In this document: positions 52,973-61,887 of the stretch, piece by piece
How the letters are laid out: the number at the start of each line of letters is the position of its first letter
Numbering within the stretch: position 1 is the first letter of the stretch
Origin: Rhodanobacter sp. C01
Lineage (GTDB): Bacteria; Pseudomonadota; Gammaproteobacteria; Xanthomonadales; Rhodanobacteraceae
Assembly (NCBI RefSeq): GCF_002001045.1
Contig: NZ_MUNR01000005.1
Coordinates: 62,001-126,000, forward strand
DNA: 64,000 nt
Direction: 5' to 3'
Translations under genes and position numbers: made by a program
The notes under the pieces: generated by a model
Database searches by the model: none
Told to the model about the DNA's origin: nothing
What the model saw: only the letters and a program-made list of their open reading frames with translations

Positions 52973-53159
52973 GAGCGACCTCCTGACGGCAGTTTGGGTT
53001 GTTGCGTCCGTCACGCTGCGCACAGGCAGGGGGATCGTGCGTCCGCGATGACAGCGTATGCCTGTTTTCGGCTATTGTGCAAGTGGACGGCTGGACGTCC
53101 AAACAAGGATGGTGTCAAGTGCAACGATCGTGTCGAAGTGAGCGCGTCGGGATTGCCGA

Positions 53160-53240
53160 TCAGAAAAAAATGCCCCGCAGGGGAGCGAGGCAGAACGCGG
53201 ATGAAGGGGGGATTAGATGCATCCGCATCGTCAGCTTCAT
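53160..53240 (-). CDS. Candidate 26-residue leader peptide
   Basis: A minus-strand frame of 26 codons (MKLTMRMHLIPPSSAF and on) whose last codons run into the terminator-like hairpin at 53164-53183. The arrangement recalls attenuator leader peptides; no residue is enriched, so the signal is unknown. It may be chance. Confidence 0.25.
   Translation of the reverse strand: MKLTMRMHLIPPSSAFCLAPLRGIFF
53164..53183 (-). terminator. Weak terminator or attenuator (minus strand)
   Basis: On the minus strand CCCC-TGC-GGGG is followed by CA and seven T. The stem is only four G:C pairs. It lies about 190 bases upstream of the tonB-like gene on the same strand. Confidence 0.45.
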
Positions 53241-53478
53241 TCCGAGTGCATGGGTTGGGTGTGGAATTGAAGTGAAGGAAATTTTCACGCAGAACCGTGC
53301 CCAGTGACTGCGCAGGCCTCCAACAATCTGCTTTCGGCACCAGGTCGATACGACGGGAGCGCGGACTGATGAATCTGGTCAAATGGGCAGATGTGACCAT
53401 GCACCACGGTATGCAATCGTGGAGGCGACGGGTAAGGTAGGGTGCTGCACGGCACCATTCCCCTGTCAGGAGCCACCC

Positions 53479-54147
53479 ATGTCTGCCACATCCGGCGCGG
53501 CCATCCCGCGTTACAGCTACGGCGACGAACTGGCCAGCAGCGTCATCCACGGTATCGGCATCGTGCTCAGCATCGCCGGGCTGGCCACGCTGGTGGCGTT
53601 TGCGGCACTCCATGGCGACGCGCTCGCGGTGGTCGCCTGCGCCGTATTCGGTACCTCGCTGGTGCTGCTGTACACCGCATCCACGCTGTACCACTCGATT
53701 TCCGTGGCGAAGGCCAAGCCGGCGCTGCGCGTGCTCGACCATGTCGCGATCTATCTGCTGATCGCCGGCACCTATACCCCGTTCACCCTGATCGCACTTC
53801 CCGGTGCCTGGGGTCTGAGCCTGTTCGCCGCGATATGGGCGCTGGCACTGGCCGGTATCGCGCTGGAGCTTGGCTTGTTCAGGCGTTACCACAAGCTGGC
53901 CGTGCTGCTGTACGTGGGTATGGGCTGGATCGGCATGATCGCGTTCAGGCCGCTCAGTGCGCACCTGCAGACCGGCGGCATGCTGCTGCTGATCGGTGGC
54001 GGCGTGGCCTACACGCTGGGCGTGCCGTTCTATCTGTGGCGGCGCCTGCCGTACCACCACGCGCTGTGGCACGTGTTCGTGCTGGCCGGTAGCGTGCTGC
54101 ATTTCCTTGCCGTGCTGCTGTACGTGATACCCGACGCGGCGGCCTGA
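53479..54147 (+). CDS. Hemolysin III/YqfA family membrane protein
   Basis: A 222-residue protein with seven membrane helices of the hemolysin III (adiponectin-receptor-like) family: DELASSVIHGIGIVLSIAGL, TASTLYHSI, HVAIYLLIAGTYTPFTLI, and a C-terminal PYHHALWHVFVLAGSVLHFL. The conserved His residues (HSI, HVAIYL, HHALWH) suit the metal site of this group. The function in bacteria is unclear. AGGAG lies six bases before the ATG. Confidence 0.92.
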   Translation: MSATSGAAIPRYSYGDELASSVIHGIGIVLSIAGLATLVAFAALHGDALAVVACAVFGTSLVLLYTASTLYHSISVAKAKPALRVLDHVAIYLLIAGTYTPFTLIALPGAWGLSLFAAIWALALAGIALELGLFRRYHKLAVLLYVGMGWIGMIAFRPLSAHLQTGGMLLLIGGGVAYTLGVPFYLWRRLPYHHALWHVFVLAGSVLHFLAVLLYVIPDAAA

Positions 54148-54149
54148 GC

Positions 54150-54506
54150 GTGTTGGCCGAGCTGGATGCGATGCGTCGCGATCTCGAGGATGCGGCTGTA
54201 CATCTGGGCCGGCCGCACGACCTGCGCTTCAAGCCGATGTTCGGAGGCCTGATGGCGTACCTGGATGAAAAGCCCTGCGCCTGGCTGACGGCTGGCGGAC
54301 TGGCCCTGAAGCTGGCGGCGGCGGACCAGCCGGCGCTGCTGCGGCTCGAGGGAGCCTCCCGCCTGATCGCGAAGCCCGGCGCGGCGCCTAGCCGGCATTA
54401 CATCGTGCTGCCGGCATCGCTGCGCCACGACACGGCAAGCCTGGCCACATGGCTGGCAAGGAGCGCGGCTGGCGCTGTCGGCAACGTGCGCAGGTCACGC
54501 CGTTGA
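54150..54506 (+). CDS. TfoX N-terminal domain protein
   Basis: A 118-residue protein with a TfoX/Sxy N-terminal domain (RFKPMFGGLMAYLDEKPCAW). Alone it is probably not a competence regulator. The start is the GTG at 54150, two bases after the hemolysin III stop, suggesting coupled translation. Its last 109 bases overlap the end of the opposite-strand DUF456 gene. Confidence 0.78.
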   Translation: MLAELDAMRRDLEDAAVHLGRPHDLRFKPMFGGLMAYLDEKPCAWLTAGGLALKLAAADQPALLRLEGASRLIAKPGAAPSRHYIVLPASLRHDTASLATWLARSAAGAVGNVRRSRR

Positions 54507-55021
54507 GCTGATACGTCGGTCCTGCGGTGGCTGTCGGTACCACCGAGCAACATGGCCACGGCGAACAGGCCGACCATGACGAACGAGAGCACCAGCTTCA
54601 CCAAGGTGCCGAACAGCAGCCCGAGCCAGGTGCCGATGCCGACATGCGCGGAGCGCAGCACGCTGGTGCCGGAGGCGAGTTCGCCTGCGAGCGCACCGAG
54701 GAACGGCCCGAACAGCAGGCCCGGAATACCGAAGAACATGCCGACCAGGGTGCCCAGGCTGGCGCCCCACAGCGCCCGCTTGCTGGCGCCGACGCGCTTG
54801 GCGCCGAGCGTGCTGGCGATGAAATCGACGATCACCCCGATGGCGCCCAGCGTGCCGATGATCAACAGCCACCACAGGCCGAGGTGGCGATAGTCATCCA
54901 CCGCGGCGACCAGCCAGATGCCGCCGAAGATCATCGGGATGCCAGGCAAGGACGGCAGCACGGAACCGGCCAGTCCACCGACGATCAGCAGGGCAGCGAG
55001 CGCGTACAGGGCGATATCCAT
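54398..55021 (-). CDS. DUF456 membrane protein
   Basis: A 207-residue membrane protein of the DUF456 family: five or six helices rich in Gly (VGGLAGSVLPSLPGIPMIFG; GTLGAIGVIVDFIASTLGAK; SLGTLVGMFFGIPGLLFGPF). Function unknown. The C-terminal 35 residues are polar and basic, unlike the family norm, and they are the part that overlaps the TfoX gene. AAGGAT lies upstream of the ATG. Confidence 0.88.
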   Translation of the reverse strand: MDIALYALAALLIVGGLAGSVLPSLPGIPMIFGGIWLVAAVDDYRHLGLWWLLIIGTLGAIGVIVDFIASTLGAKRVGASKRALWGASLGTLVGMFFGIPGLLFGPFLGALAGELASGTSVLRSAHVGIGTWLGLLFGTLVKLVLSFVMVGLFAVAMLLGGTDSHRRTDVSAQRRDLRTLPTAPAALLASHVARLAVSWRSDAGSTM

Positions 55022-55112
55022 CAACGGGATCCTTGCCGCCGTGGCGGCGTGGCCATGGTGGACAGCATTTCAGGAGTTCGCGGACTGCGCCAGTCCACCG
55101 GTGCCGCATCGC

Positions 55113-55889
55113 TCATTTCTCGACGAAGGCCCGCTCGATCACGTAGTCGCCCGGCTCGCGCGTGCGCGGCGAGGCATGGAAGCCGCGACCGTCGAGCAGA
55201 GCGCACAGGTCGTCTAGCATCACCGGGCTGCCGCACAGCATCACGCGGTCGGTTCCGGGGTTCAGTGGAGGCAGGCCGGTGACCTCGCTCATCACGCCGT
55301 CGGCGATCGCGTCGGTAATGCGGCCACGGTTGCGGAACGGCTCGCGCGTCACCGTGGGGTAGTAGATCAGCTTCTCGCGTACCAGCTCGCCGAGGTATTC
55401 GTGTTGCGGCAGCACGTGTTCCAGATAGTCCGCGTAGGCGAGGTCGTTGATTTGGCGCACGCCATGGGCGAGCACGATCCGGTCGAAGCGCTCGTAGGTT
55501 TCCGGGTCGCGAATGATGCTCAGGAATGGTGCCAGTCCGGTGCCGGTGCCGAGCAGATACAGATGCCTGCCGGGTTTCAGGTCGTTGAGCACCAGGGTAC
55601 CGGTGGGCTTGCGCGTGACGATCAGCGGGTCGCCCGGTTTCAGATGCTGCAGGCGCGAGGTAAGCGGGCCGTCGGCGACCTTGATCGAGAAGAACTCCAG
55701 GTGTTCCTCCCAGCTGGCGCTGGCGATCGAGTACGCGCGCATCAGCGGGCGTCCGTCCGTTTCCAGTCCGATCATCACGAACTGGCCGCTGTCGAAGCGG
55801 AAGCCGGGATCGCGCGTGGTGCGGAAGCTGAAGAGCGTGTCGTTCCAGTGCTGCACGTCGATGACGTGCTCGGTTGCCATGGCCACCAT
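55113..55889 (-). CDS. fpr: Ferredoxin-NADP reductase
   Basis: A 258-residue FAD reductase of the Fpr type: RAYSIASASWEEHLEFFSIK (FAD-binding RxYS), LLGTGTGLAPFLSII (NADP motif), MLCGSPVMLDDLCALL, and the C-terminal EPGDYVIERAFVEK, whose ending with an aromatic-charged tail is typical. It moves electrons between NADPH and ferredoxin or flavodoxin. The start at 55889 or 55880 is possible. DUF456 follows 91 bases later. Confidence 0.9.
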   Translation of the reverse strand: MVAMATEHVIDVQHWNDTLFSFRTTRDPGFRFDSGQFVMIGLETDGRPLMRAYSIASASWEEHLEFFSIKVADGPLTSRLQHLKPGDPLIVTRKPTGTLVLNDLKPGRHLYLLGTGTGLAPFLSIIRDPETYERFDRIVLAHGVRQINDLAYADYLEHVLPQHEYLGELVREKLIYYPTVTREPFRNRGRITDAIADGVMSEVTGLPPLNPGTDRVMLCGSPVMLDDLCALLDGRGFHASPRTREPGDYVIERAFVEK

Positions 55890-56285
55890 GTCGGGTTGTC
55901 TCGTGTTGTTGCTGTTGCAGGGGATGATGTGCGGCCATGCACGGGTGCGGGAGGCGGGATTCGCGCAAGGATGGGGAGTCCGCGACGCCTGATTCGTGCC
56001 GTGATTGATGATGAGTGCGGTGGCCGTGGCAAAGGGTACGCGATTCGGCATGGTTGCGCCCGTGTCGGCAGTCAGTGCCGGGGCATGACTTCTTTTTTGC
56101 TGCCGCGCAGCCTGCACCTGGCGTAATGGCAATCGGCCGGCTGGCTACTTCGATATTCGGCCGGGTCGGTGTCATCATGGCGGCTCGGCGCGCCGGGTTC
56201 GCGCTGAGGGCGCAAGCCATCGGAGCGGGAAGCTACGTGTTCGCCCCGATTTTTCCGAATTGAAAATCCATCAGGGATGTTTCGC
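55890..56285. other. Divergent intergenic region before the exopolysaccharide genes
   Basis: 396 bases between fpr (minus) and the UDP-sugar dehydrogenase (plus). It must hold both promoters; no clear -35/-10 pair or operator is seen. Confidence 0.4.
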
Positions 56286-57563
56286 ATGCGGAATCTGGAA
56301 AGCACCAAGATCGCCATTGTCGGCCTGGGCTATGTCGGCCTGCCGCTGGCGGTGGAGTTCGGCAAGCATTACGACACGGTCGGTTTCGACATCAATGCGG
56401 CGCGTATCGACGAGTTGCGCGGTGGCCGCGACAACACGCTGGAAGTGGATGCCGGTGAACTGGCCATGGCAATGCGCCTGCGCTTCAGCGCCAGTCTCGA
56501 CGACCTGCGCGGTTGCAACGTTTACATCGTCACGGTGCCGACGCCGATCGATGCCGCCAAGCGACCGGACCTGACCCCGCTGATCAAGGCCAGCGAAACC
56601 CTCGGCAAGGTACTCAAGCCGGGCGACACGGTGGTGTACGAATCCACGGTGTATCCGGGCTGTACCGAGGAGGTGTGCGTGCCGATCCTCGAAAAGGTTT
56701 CCGGGCTGACCTATAACCGCGATTTTTTTGCCGGCTACAGCCCCGAGCGCATCAATCCGGGCGACAAGCAGCATCGCGTCACCACCATTCTCAAGGTGAC
56801 TTCCGGCTCCACGCCCGAGGTGGCGGATTTCGTCGATCGCCTGTACGGCAGCATCATCACGGCCGGCACGCACAGGGCCAGCTGTATCAAGGTGGCCGAA
56901 GCAGCCAAGGTGATCGAGAACACCCAGCGCGATCTCAATATTGCCCTGGTCAACGATCTGGCGATCCTGTTCAACAAGCTGGGCATCGACACGCTGGAAG
57001 TGCTGCAGGCGGCCGGTACCAAGTGGAACTTCCTGCCGTTCCGACCCGGCCTGGTCGGCGGCCACTGCATCAGCGTCGATCCGTACTACCTGACCCACAA
57101 GGCGCAGGAAGTCGGTCACCACCCGGATGTGATCCTGGCCGGCCGCCGCACCAACGACGGCATGGGCCCGTACATCGCCAACGAGGTGATCCGGCTGATG
57201 GTCTGCAAGGGCATCAACCCGGTGCACGCACGCATCCTGCTGCTGGGCCTGGCGTTCAAGGAGAACTGTCCGGACCTGCGCAATACGCGGGTGGTCGATA
57301 TCGTGCAGGCGCTGCACGGCTATGGCACCGAAGTCGACGTCCACGATCCGTGGGTGAATGCGGCCGAGGCCGAGCATGAGTATGGCATCCGTCCGCTGGC
57401 ACAACCGCAGGCAGGCAGTTACGACGCGGTGATCATCGCGGTCGGCCACCGGCAGTTCGTCGCGATGGGTGTCGACGGCATCCGTGCCTTCGGCAAGCCG
57501 GCGGCGGTCATCTACGACGTGAAATATGTGCTGCCGCGCGATGCGGTGGACGGGAGGCTGTGA
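56286..57563 (+). CDS. UDP-N-acetyl-hexosamine 6-dehydrogenase (WbpO/TviB type)
   Basis: A 425-residue nucleotide-sugar dehydrogenase: [18 protein letters not shown] (NAD site), [50 protein letters not shown] and [16 protein letters not shown] with the catalytic Cys. The motif set fits UDP-GlcNAc or UDP-GalNAc dehydrogenases, giving a UDP-HexNAc-uronic acid. The start at 56286 is preferred to the ATG at 56277 because AGGGA then has proper spacing. The stop overlaps the next gene's start (TGATG). Confidence 0.92.
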   Translation: MRNLESTKIAIVGLGYVGLPLAVEFGKHYDTVGFDINAARIDELRGGRDNTLEVDAGELAMAMRLRFSASLDDLRGCNVYIVTVPTPIDAAKRPDLTPLIKASETLGKVLKPGDTVVYESTVYPGCTEEVCVPILEKVSGLTYNRDFFAGYSPERINPGDKQHRVTTILKVTSGSTPEVADFVDRLYGSIITAGTHRASCIKVAEAAKVIENTQRDLNIALVNDLAILFNKLGIDTLEVLQAAGTKWNFLPFRPGLVGGHCISVDPYYLTHKAQEVGHHPDVILAGRRTNDGMGPYIANEVIRLMVCKGINPVHARILLLGLAFKENCPDLRNTRVVDIVQALHGYGTEVDVHDPWVNAAEAEHEYGIRPLAQPQAGSYDAVIIAVGHRQFVAMGVDGIRAFGKPAAVIYDVKYVLPRDAVDGRL

Positions 57564-58615
57564 TGGTCGTTGCCGAAGTCGTGTTGCCGCCGGCGCTGCA
57601 GGCGCGCGTGCAGAATGAGTCGGTACCGTGGCTGGTCACCGGTGCGGCGGGGTTCATCGGCTCCAACCTGGTGGAGACCCTGCTGAGGCTGGGCCAACAG
57701 GTTGTCGGGCTGGACAATTTTGCCACCGGCTATCAGCGCAATCTCGACGAGGTGCAGCAACTTGTCGGTGCGCAGGCGTGGTCGCGGTTCCGCTTCATCA
57801 AGGGCGACATCCGCAGCATCGAGGATTGCCGCGCGGCCTGTGCAGGGACGGGTCACGTGCTGCATCAGGCCGCGCTGGGTTCGGTTCCGCGTTCGATCGA
57901 GGATCCGCTGGCCACGCACGCGGCCAACGCCACCGGGTTCCTCAACATGCTGGTGGCCGCACGCGATGCGGGCGTGGCCAGTTTCACCTATGCCGCGTCC
58001 AGTTCCACCTATGGCGATGAGCCTACCTTGCCGAAGGTCGAGGACAGGATCGGCCGATCGCTGTCGCCTTACGCGGCGACCAAGCTGCTCAATGAAATCT
58101 ATGCCGAGGTATTTGCACGTTGCTATGGCTTCAAGGCCATCGGCCTGCGTTACTTCAACGTGTTCGGCCGTCGCCAGGATCCGGACGGCGCCTATGCGGC
58201 GGTCATTCCGCAATGGATCGCGACGATGATCCGCGGCGAAGACGTGTTCATCAACGGTGATGGAGAGACTACCCGCGATTTCTGTTTCGTCGCCAACGCG
58301 GTGCAGGCGAACCTGCTCGCTGCGTTGTCGGCCGACGAGCATCGTGACCTGGTCTACAACGTGGCCGTGGGCCAGCGCACCAGCCTGAACGAGCTGTTCG
58401 ACGCGCTCGTCGCGCAACTGGTGGAGGAAGGCCGGCATTACGCGCGCAAGCCGGTCTATCGCGATTTCCGCGCGGGCGATGTGCGCCACTCGCTGGCCGA
58501 TATCGGCCGCGCCAGTTCCCGGCTGGGTTACGTGCCCACGCATACGCTGCCGGCGGGCTTGCGCGAAGCGATGCCTTGGTATCTGGATTTCATCGCGCGG
58601 CACGATCACGCATAG
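57563..58615 (+). CDS. UDP-sugar C4-epimerase (WbpP/TviC-like SDR)
   Basis: A 350-residue extended SDR. The Rossmann motif is [14 protein letters not shown]; the active site has Ser-Ser-Thr ([10 protein letters not shown]) and [15 protein letters not shown] (YxxxK). It resembles UDP-GlcNAc C4-epimerases of polysaccharide loci (WbpP, TviC). It should interconvert UDP-GlcNAc and UDP-GalNAc or the matching uronic acids. It overlaps the dehydrogenase stop by one base, with GGGAGG just before. Confidence 0.92.
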   Translation: MVVAEVVLPPALQARVQNESVPWLVTGAAGFIGSNLVETLLRLGQQVVGLDNFATGYQRNLDEVQQLVGAQAWSRFRFIKGDIRSIEDCRAACAGTGHVLHQAALGSVPRSIEDPLATHAANATGFLNMLVAARDAGVASFTYAASSSTYGDEPTLPKVEDRIGRSLSPYAATKLLNEIYAEVFARCYGFKAIGLRYFNVFGRRQDPDGAYAAVIPQWIATMIRGEDVFINGDGETTRDFCFVANAVQANLLAALSADEHRDLVYNVAVGQRTSLNELFDALVAQLVEEGRHYARKPVYRDFRAGDVRHSLADIGRASSRLGYVPTHTLPAGLREAMPWYLDFIARHDHA

Positions 58616-58638
58616 GCCGGCGCAAACCCGGTGGTCCG

Positions 58639-59448
58639 ATGAGCAGCAACGACATCGCGATGGATGACTTCGCGCGTGCAGTGCGAGGGATCCTGCTGCG
58701 TGCCGGCTTTGCTCCCCCCGGCATCAACGAGGCCTGTGTGCTGGTGTTCGACAGTTCCTCGCTGGCGACCCACGCGGCAGCGGCGGAACGCGTGCTCGAT
58801 GCTGGTGAGCGTGATCGTGCAGCGCGCTTCCATTTCGAGCGCGACCGCACGGTCTACCTACTGGCGCATGCATTGTGGCGCATGGTGCTGGGCATCTGCC
58901 TGGATGTGGATGCGACTGCCGTGCCGCTGGTCCGGATGCCGTCGGGTCAGCCGCAACTGCCGGGCACGCCGCTCGCCACCAGTCTCAGCCACAGCGGCAA
59001 CTGGGTGGCGCTTGCCGTCGGCCATGCCGTCACTGTTGGCGTCGATATCGAACGCTCGCCGGCGCGGATTGCGCTGGCCGACCTGCTGACGACGATCTGC
59101 ACGCCGGCCGAAGCGGCGGATATGCGCGAGCTGCCCGTAGCTGCGCGTGAAGCGGCCCTGCTGGCGCTATGGACACGCAAGGAAGCATTGCTCAAGGCAT
59201 TCGGCACGGGGCTGCTTGAGCCTCCCTCGACACTGCCTGCGGCAGTGTCCACGTCAGTGAAGGCGCCACCGGGTTCTGCATATCCGCCATGCCGTGTGTG
59301 CGATCTGAGCCTGCCCGCGGAAGTGGTCGGGGCAGTCGCGGTGCCAGTCGCCATAGGCCTATGCCATTTGTACATGTCGGCCGGTACGGGGGCACGAATC
59401 ATGCTTGCCGTGGGTGCGGGCACGGATGGGGCGCCCTCTAGCCCTTGA
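58639..59448 (+). CDS. 4'-phosphopantetheinyl transferase (Sfp type)
   Basis: A 269-residue Sfp-type PPTase. The magnesium/CoA motifs are clear: SLSHSGNWVALAVG, VGVDIERSP, and LWTRKEALLKAFGTG. It activates carrier proteins by adding the phosphopantetheine arm. The C-terminal part is long and not typical. The start at 58639 lies 23 bases after the epimerase gene, so the two are likely one operon. No polyketide or peptide synthase is seen in the window; its partner must be elsewhere. Confidence 0.9.
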   Translation: MSSNDIAMDDFARAVRGILLRAGFAPPGINEACVLVFDSSSLATHAAAAERVLDAGERDRAARFHFERDRTVYLLAHALWRMVLGICLDVDATAVPLVRMPSGQPQLPGTPLATSLSHSGNWVALAVGHAVTVGVDIERSPARIALADLLTTICTPAEAADMRELPVAAREAALLALWTRKEALLKAFGTGLLEPPSTLPAAVSTSVKAPPGSAYPPCRVCDLSLPAEVVGAVAVPVAIGLCHLYMSAGTGARIMLAVGAGTDGAPSSP

Positions 59449-59660
59449 TTATCCTGATTCGGCACAAGACGTGCATGTCTGTGCGAGGGCATGCCGCGCG
59501 CCCTTCGGGCCAAGGCATCCACGATAAGGCGTAGACGTTCTGGATGCATGGACACTGTGTCGGAGCGGGGGATAACCTCACGGCTCGGCTACATGGGGGC
59601 GTGCACGATTTGACTGCGTAAGAACGAGAAGACGAGTCGACCAGGGGCAGAGGAAAAGTG
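59449..59660. other. Leader before the sugar transferase gene
   Basis: 212 bases with a GCCC-TTC-GGGC hairpin near 59500. A promoter for the sugar transferase gene is likely here, but no clear element is seen. Confidence 0.4.
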
Positions 59661-61061
59661 ATGTACAAGTTCATGAGCAAGCACGCTAGGCGTTGGCTTC
59701 TGCTGCTAGGCCTGGGCGAGTTGGTGCTGTTGGCTATCTCGATGAATGTCGCGATGTATCTGCGCTATTTTCGGAGTGCGGACGAACTGGCGGAGTTTTC
59801 GCGGCACATGCCCGAACGCTCGCTGATCTTCGGAGTCGTCCTCCTGCTCGGCCTGGCTGCGCTGGGCCAATACCAGGCGCATATGCGTACCAGCTGGTTT
59901 GGCCTGCTTGCACGCCAGGCCGTGGGCTTTGTCCTCGGTGGTTTCGGACTTGTCGTGGCGTATTACATTGTTCCGCAGGCCTATGTCGGCCGCGGCGTGT
60001 TGAGTATTGCCCTGTTGCTGGGTTTTGTTGCCGTAACCGGCTTCCGCGCGGTGTTTCTGCGCCTGGTGGACGTCGATGTATTCAAGCGGCGCGTACTGAT
60101 ACTCGGGGGGGGTACGCGCGCGGCGCAGATCCATAACCGCATGCGTCGACGCTCGGATCGACGTGGCTTCACCGTGGTGGGTTTTGTGCCGCGGCCGGGA
60201 GAGAAGATTGCCGTGCCGGCCGAACAGGTATGGGCCACGGACACGCCCCTGCATGTTCTTGTGCAACGGGAGCAGGTCGACGAGATCGTGGTCGGTGTCG
60301 ACGATCGCCGCGGCGGGTTGCCGATCGAGGACCTGCTCGAATGCCGGCAACTGGGCATCGATGTCACCGATATGACCACGTTTTTCGAACGCGAGGCGGG
60401 TCGCCTGCAATTGTCGTTTACCGACCCGTCCTGGTTTGTCTTCTCGGGTGGCTTCAATGCCACGCCGGTACGCCTGCTTAGCAAACGCTGTTTCGATGTC
60501 AGCGTCGCCGTGCTGGTGTTGCTGCTGACCTGGCCGCTGATGCTGCTGGTGGTATTGGCGATCTGCATCGAATCCGGCGCGGGTCAACCTATTCTGTATC
60601 GTCAGGAACGTGTCGGCGCACGCGGCAGGACTTTTCATCTGATCAAGTTCCGCAGCATGTGTACCGATGCCGAACTGGACGGTGTGGCACGCTGGGCCAG
60701 CAAGGATGATGATCGTGTCACCCGCGTCGGCCGCTTCATTCGCAAGGTGCGACTCGACGAACTGCCGCAGCTGTGGAATGTGCTCAAGGGCGAAATGAGC
60801 TTTATCGGCCCGCGTCCGGAGCGCCCGCAGTTTGTTGCCGATCTGGCTCGGAAAATCCGTTATTACGACCTGCGCCATTGCCTGAAGCCAGGGCTGGCCG
60901 GATGGGCACAACTTCGGTTTCCGTATGGCGCCTCCGAGGAGGATGCGGCCGAGAAACTCAAGTACGACCTGTACTACGTCAAGAACCAGAATCTGCTGTT
61001 CGACGTGATGATCCTGATCCAGACGGTCGAAGTCGTGCTGTTCCGGCGTGGCGCGCGCTGA
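59661..61061 (+). CDS. EPS-priming sugar transferase (EpsB_2/WcaJ type)
   Basis: A 466-residue polyprenyl-phosphate sugar phosphotransferase. Four N-terminal helices and a CoA-binding-like Rossmann part (VLILGGGTRAAQIHNRM) precede the catalytic bacterial_transf domain: FDVSVAVLVLLLTWPLMLLV, YRQERVGARGRTFHLIKFRS, RLDELPQLWNVLKGEMSFIG and PRPERPQFV. It starts the lipid-linked repeat unit of an exopolysaccharide. The pattern fits the EpsB_2 group linked to exosortase/PEP-CTERM loci. GAGGAA lies upstream of the ATG. Confidence 0.92.
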   Translation: MYKFMSKHARRWLLLLGLGELVLLAISMNVAMYLRYFRSADELAEFSRHMPERSLIFGVVLLLGLAALGQYQAHMRTSWFGLLARQAVGFVLGGFGLVVAYYIVPQAYVGRGVLSIALLLGFVAVTGFRAVFLRLVDVDVFKRRVLILGGGTRAAQIHNRMRRRSDRRGFTVVGFVPRPGEKIAVPAEQVWATDTPLHVLVQREQVDEIVVGVDDRRGGLPIEDLLECRQLGIDVTDMTTFFEREAGRLQLSFTDPSWFVFSGGFNATPVRLLSKRCFDVSVAVLVLLLTWPLMLLVVLAICIESGAGQPILYRQERVGARGRTFHLIKFRSMCTDAELDGVARWASKDDDRVTRVGRFIRKVRLDELPQLWNVLKGEMSFIGPRPERPQFVADLARKIRYYDLRHCLKPGLAGWAQLRFPYGASEEDAAEKLKYDLYYVKNQNLLFDVMILIQTVEVVLFRRGAR

Positions 61062-61103
61062 TTGCCAATCGCGACAGGTTGAATCGTTCGCCTCCCGGGA
61101 AGC

Positions 61104-61784
61104 TCAGTCGCGCGCATGAGCGGGCTGCATGGTGGTTGTCTTGAGCGGGTTCAGCGGCGAGCTGTACCAGTCAACGACCTTGCCGTTTTCAAAGCGGATC
61201 CATGACGGTCCATACTCCCAATGGTCTGTGCTGCCGATCATGGGTTCGCCCTGGATGGCACGCACCACATCCGCGTCCATGCCGAGCTCAAGCACGGATG
61301 GTGATGCTGCAGTTGCATGTTCGCCAGGAGTGCCTTCCGTCAGGGTGGCGACCGGGCGGGATTCGGACGCGGGTGATCCTCCCTCGTTGTTCCAGAGAGG
61401 CCATTCCGAATTCCATAGCAGCCATGCGAGGGCGATCGCTGCCACGAGCGCAACCAGCAAACGGGGCGAGCGGCGCGATGGTGGCGGGGCGGCTGAACGC
61501 TGGACTGTTGCCGGCCGGATGGGAATGTCCGGCGACTGGCGCCCCTGTGCGGCACCCGGAAGTCGCCCGTGTCGACGCTCGAACTCGATGGCTGCGCCAT
61601 ATAGCGCAGTGAGCTGCTGCAGCCGCTCTGCCGCAATGGTGTTATTGCGGCCGTCACCGCTACGGCGATCGGGGTGCAGTACGGATACACGGCGGCGATA
61701 AGCCTGCTTGAACTCGGCCAGACTGCAGCCGGGGTTCAATCCAAGGATCCTGTACAAATCCAGAAAATCGGTCTCGCGAGCCAC
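61104..61784 (-). CDS. Membrane-anchored J-domain protein
   Basis: A 226-residue protein. The J domain (DLYRILGLNPGCSLAEFKQA, HPDRR with the HPD triad) is at residues 5-70. One membrane helix follows (LLVALVAAIALAWLLW, about 110-128), then a C-terminal extracytoplasmic part (DHWEYGPSWIRFENGKVVDW), a domain reminiscent of small SmpA/OmlA-like binding modules. A DnaK co-chaperone role at the membrane is expected. The start is the GTG at 61784, with AGGGGGAA just upstream. Confidence 0.85.
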   Translation of the reverse strand: MARETDFLDLYRILGLNPGCSLAEFKQAYRRRVSVLHPDRRSGDGRNNTIAAERLQQLTALYGAAIEFERRHGRLPGAAQGRQSPDIPIRPATVQRSAAPPPSRRSPRLLVALVAAIALAWLLWNSEWPLWNNEGGSPASESRPVATLTEGTPGEHATAASPSVLELGMDADVVRAIQGEPMIGSTDHWEYGPSWIRFENGKVVDWYSSPLNPLKTTTMQPAHARD

Positions 61785-61887
61785 GTCTTTCCCCCTGAAA
61801 CGCGGCAGGCTGGAATGCTGCGGCCCGACTCGCAGCCACAGCATGCCGCATTTCCGGCTGGAAATTTCAACCATCCGGGCTGATACG

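Larger units (their letters stand above)
52973..53478. other. 506-base region between tonB-like and hemolysin III genes
   Basis: It holds a weak terminator-like hairpin and a 26-codon frame on the minus strand (both noted). No larger gene is convincing. Confidence 0.45.
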
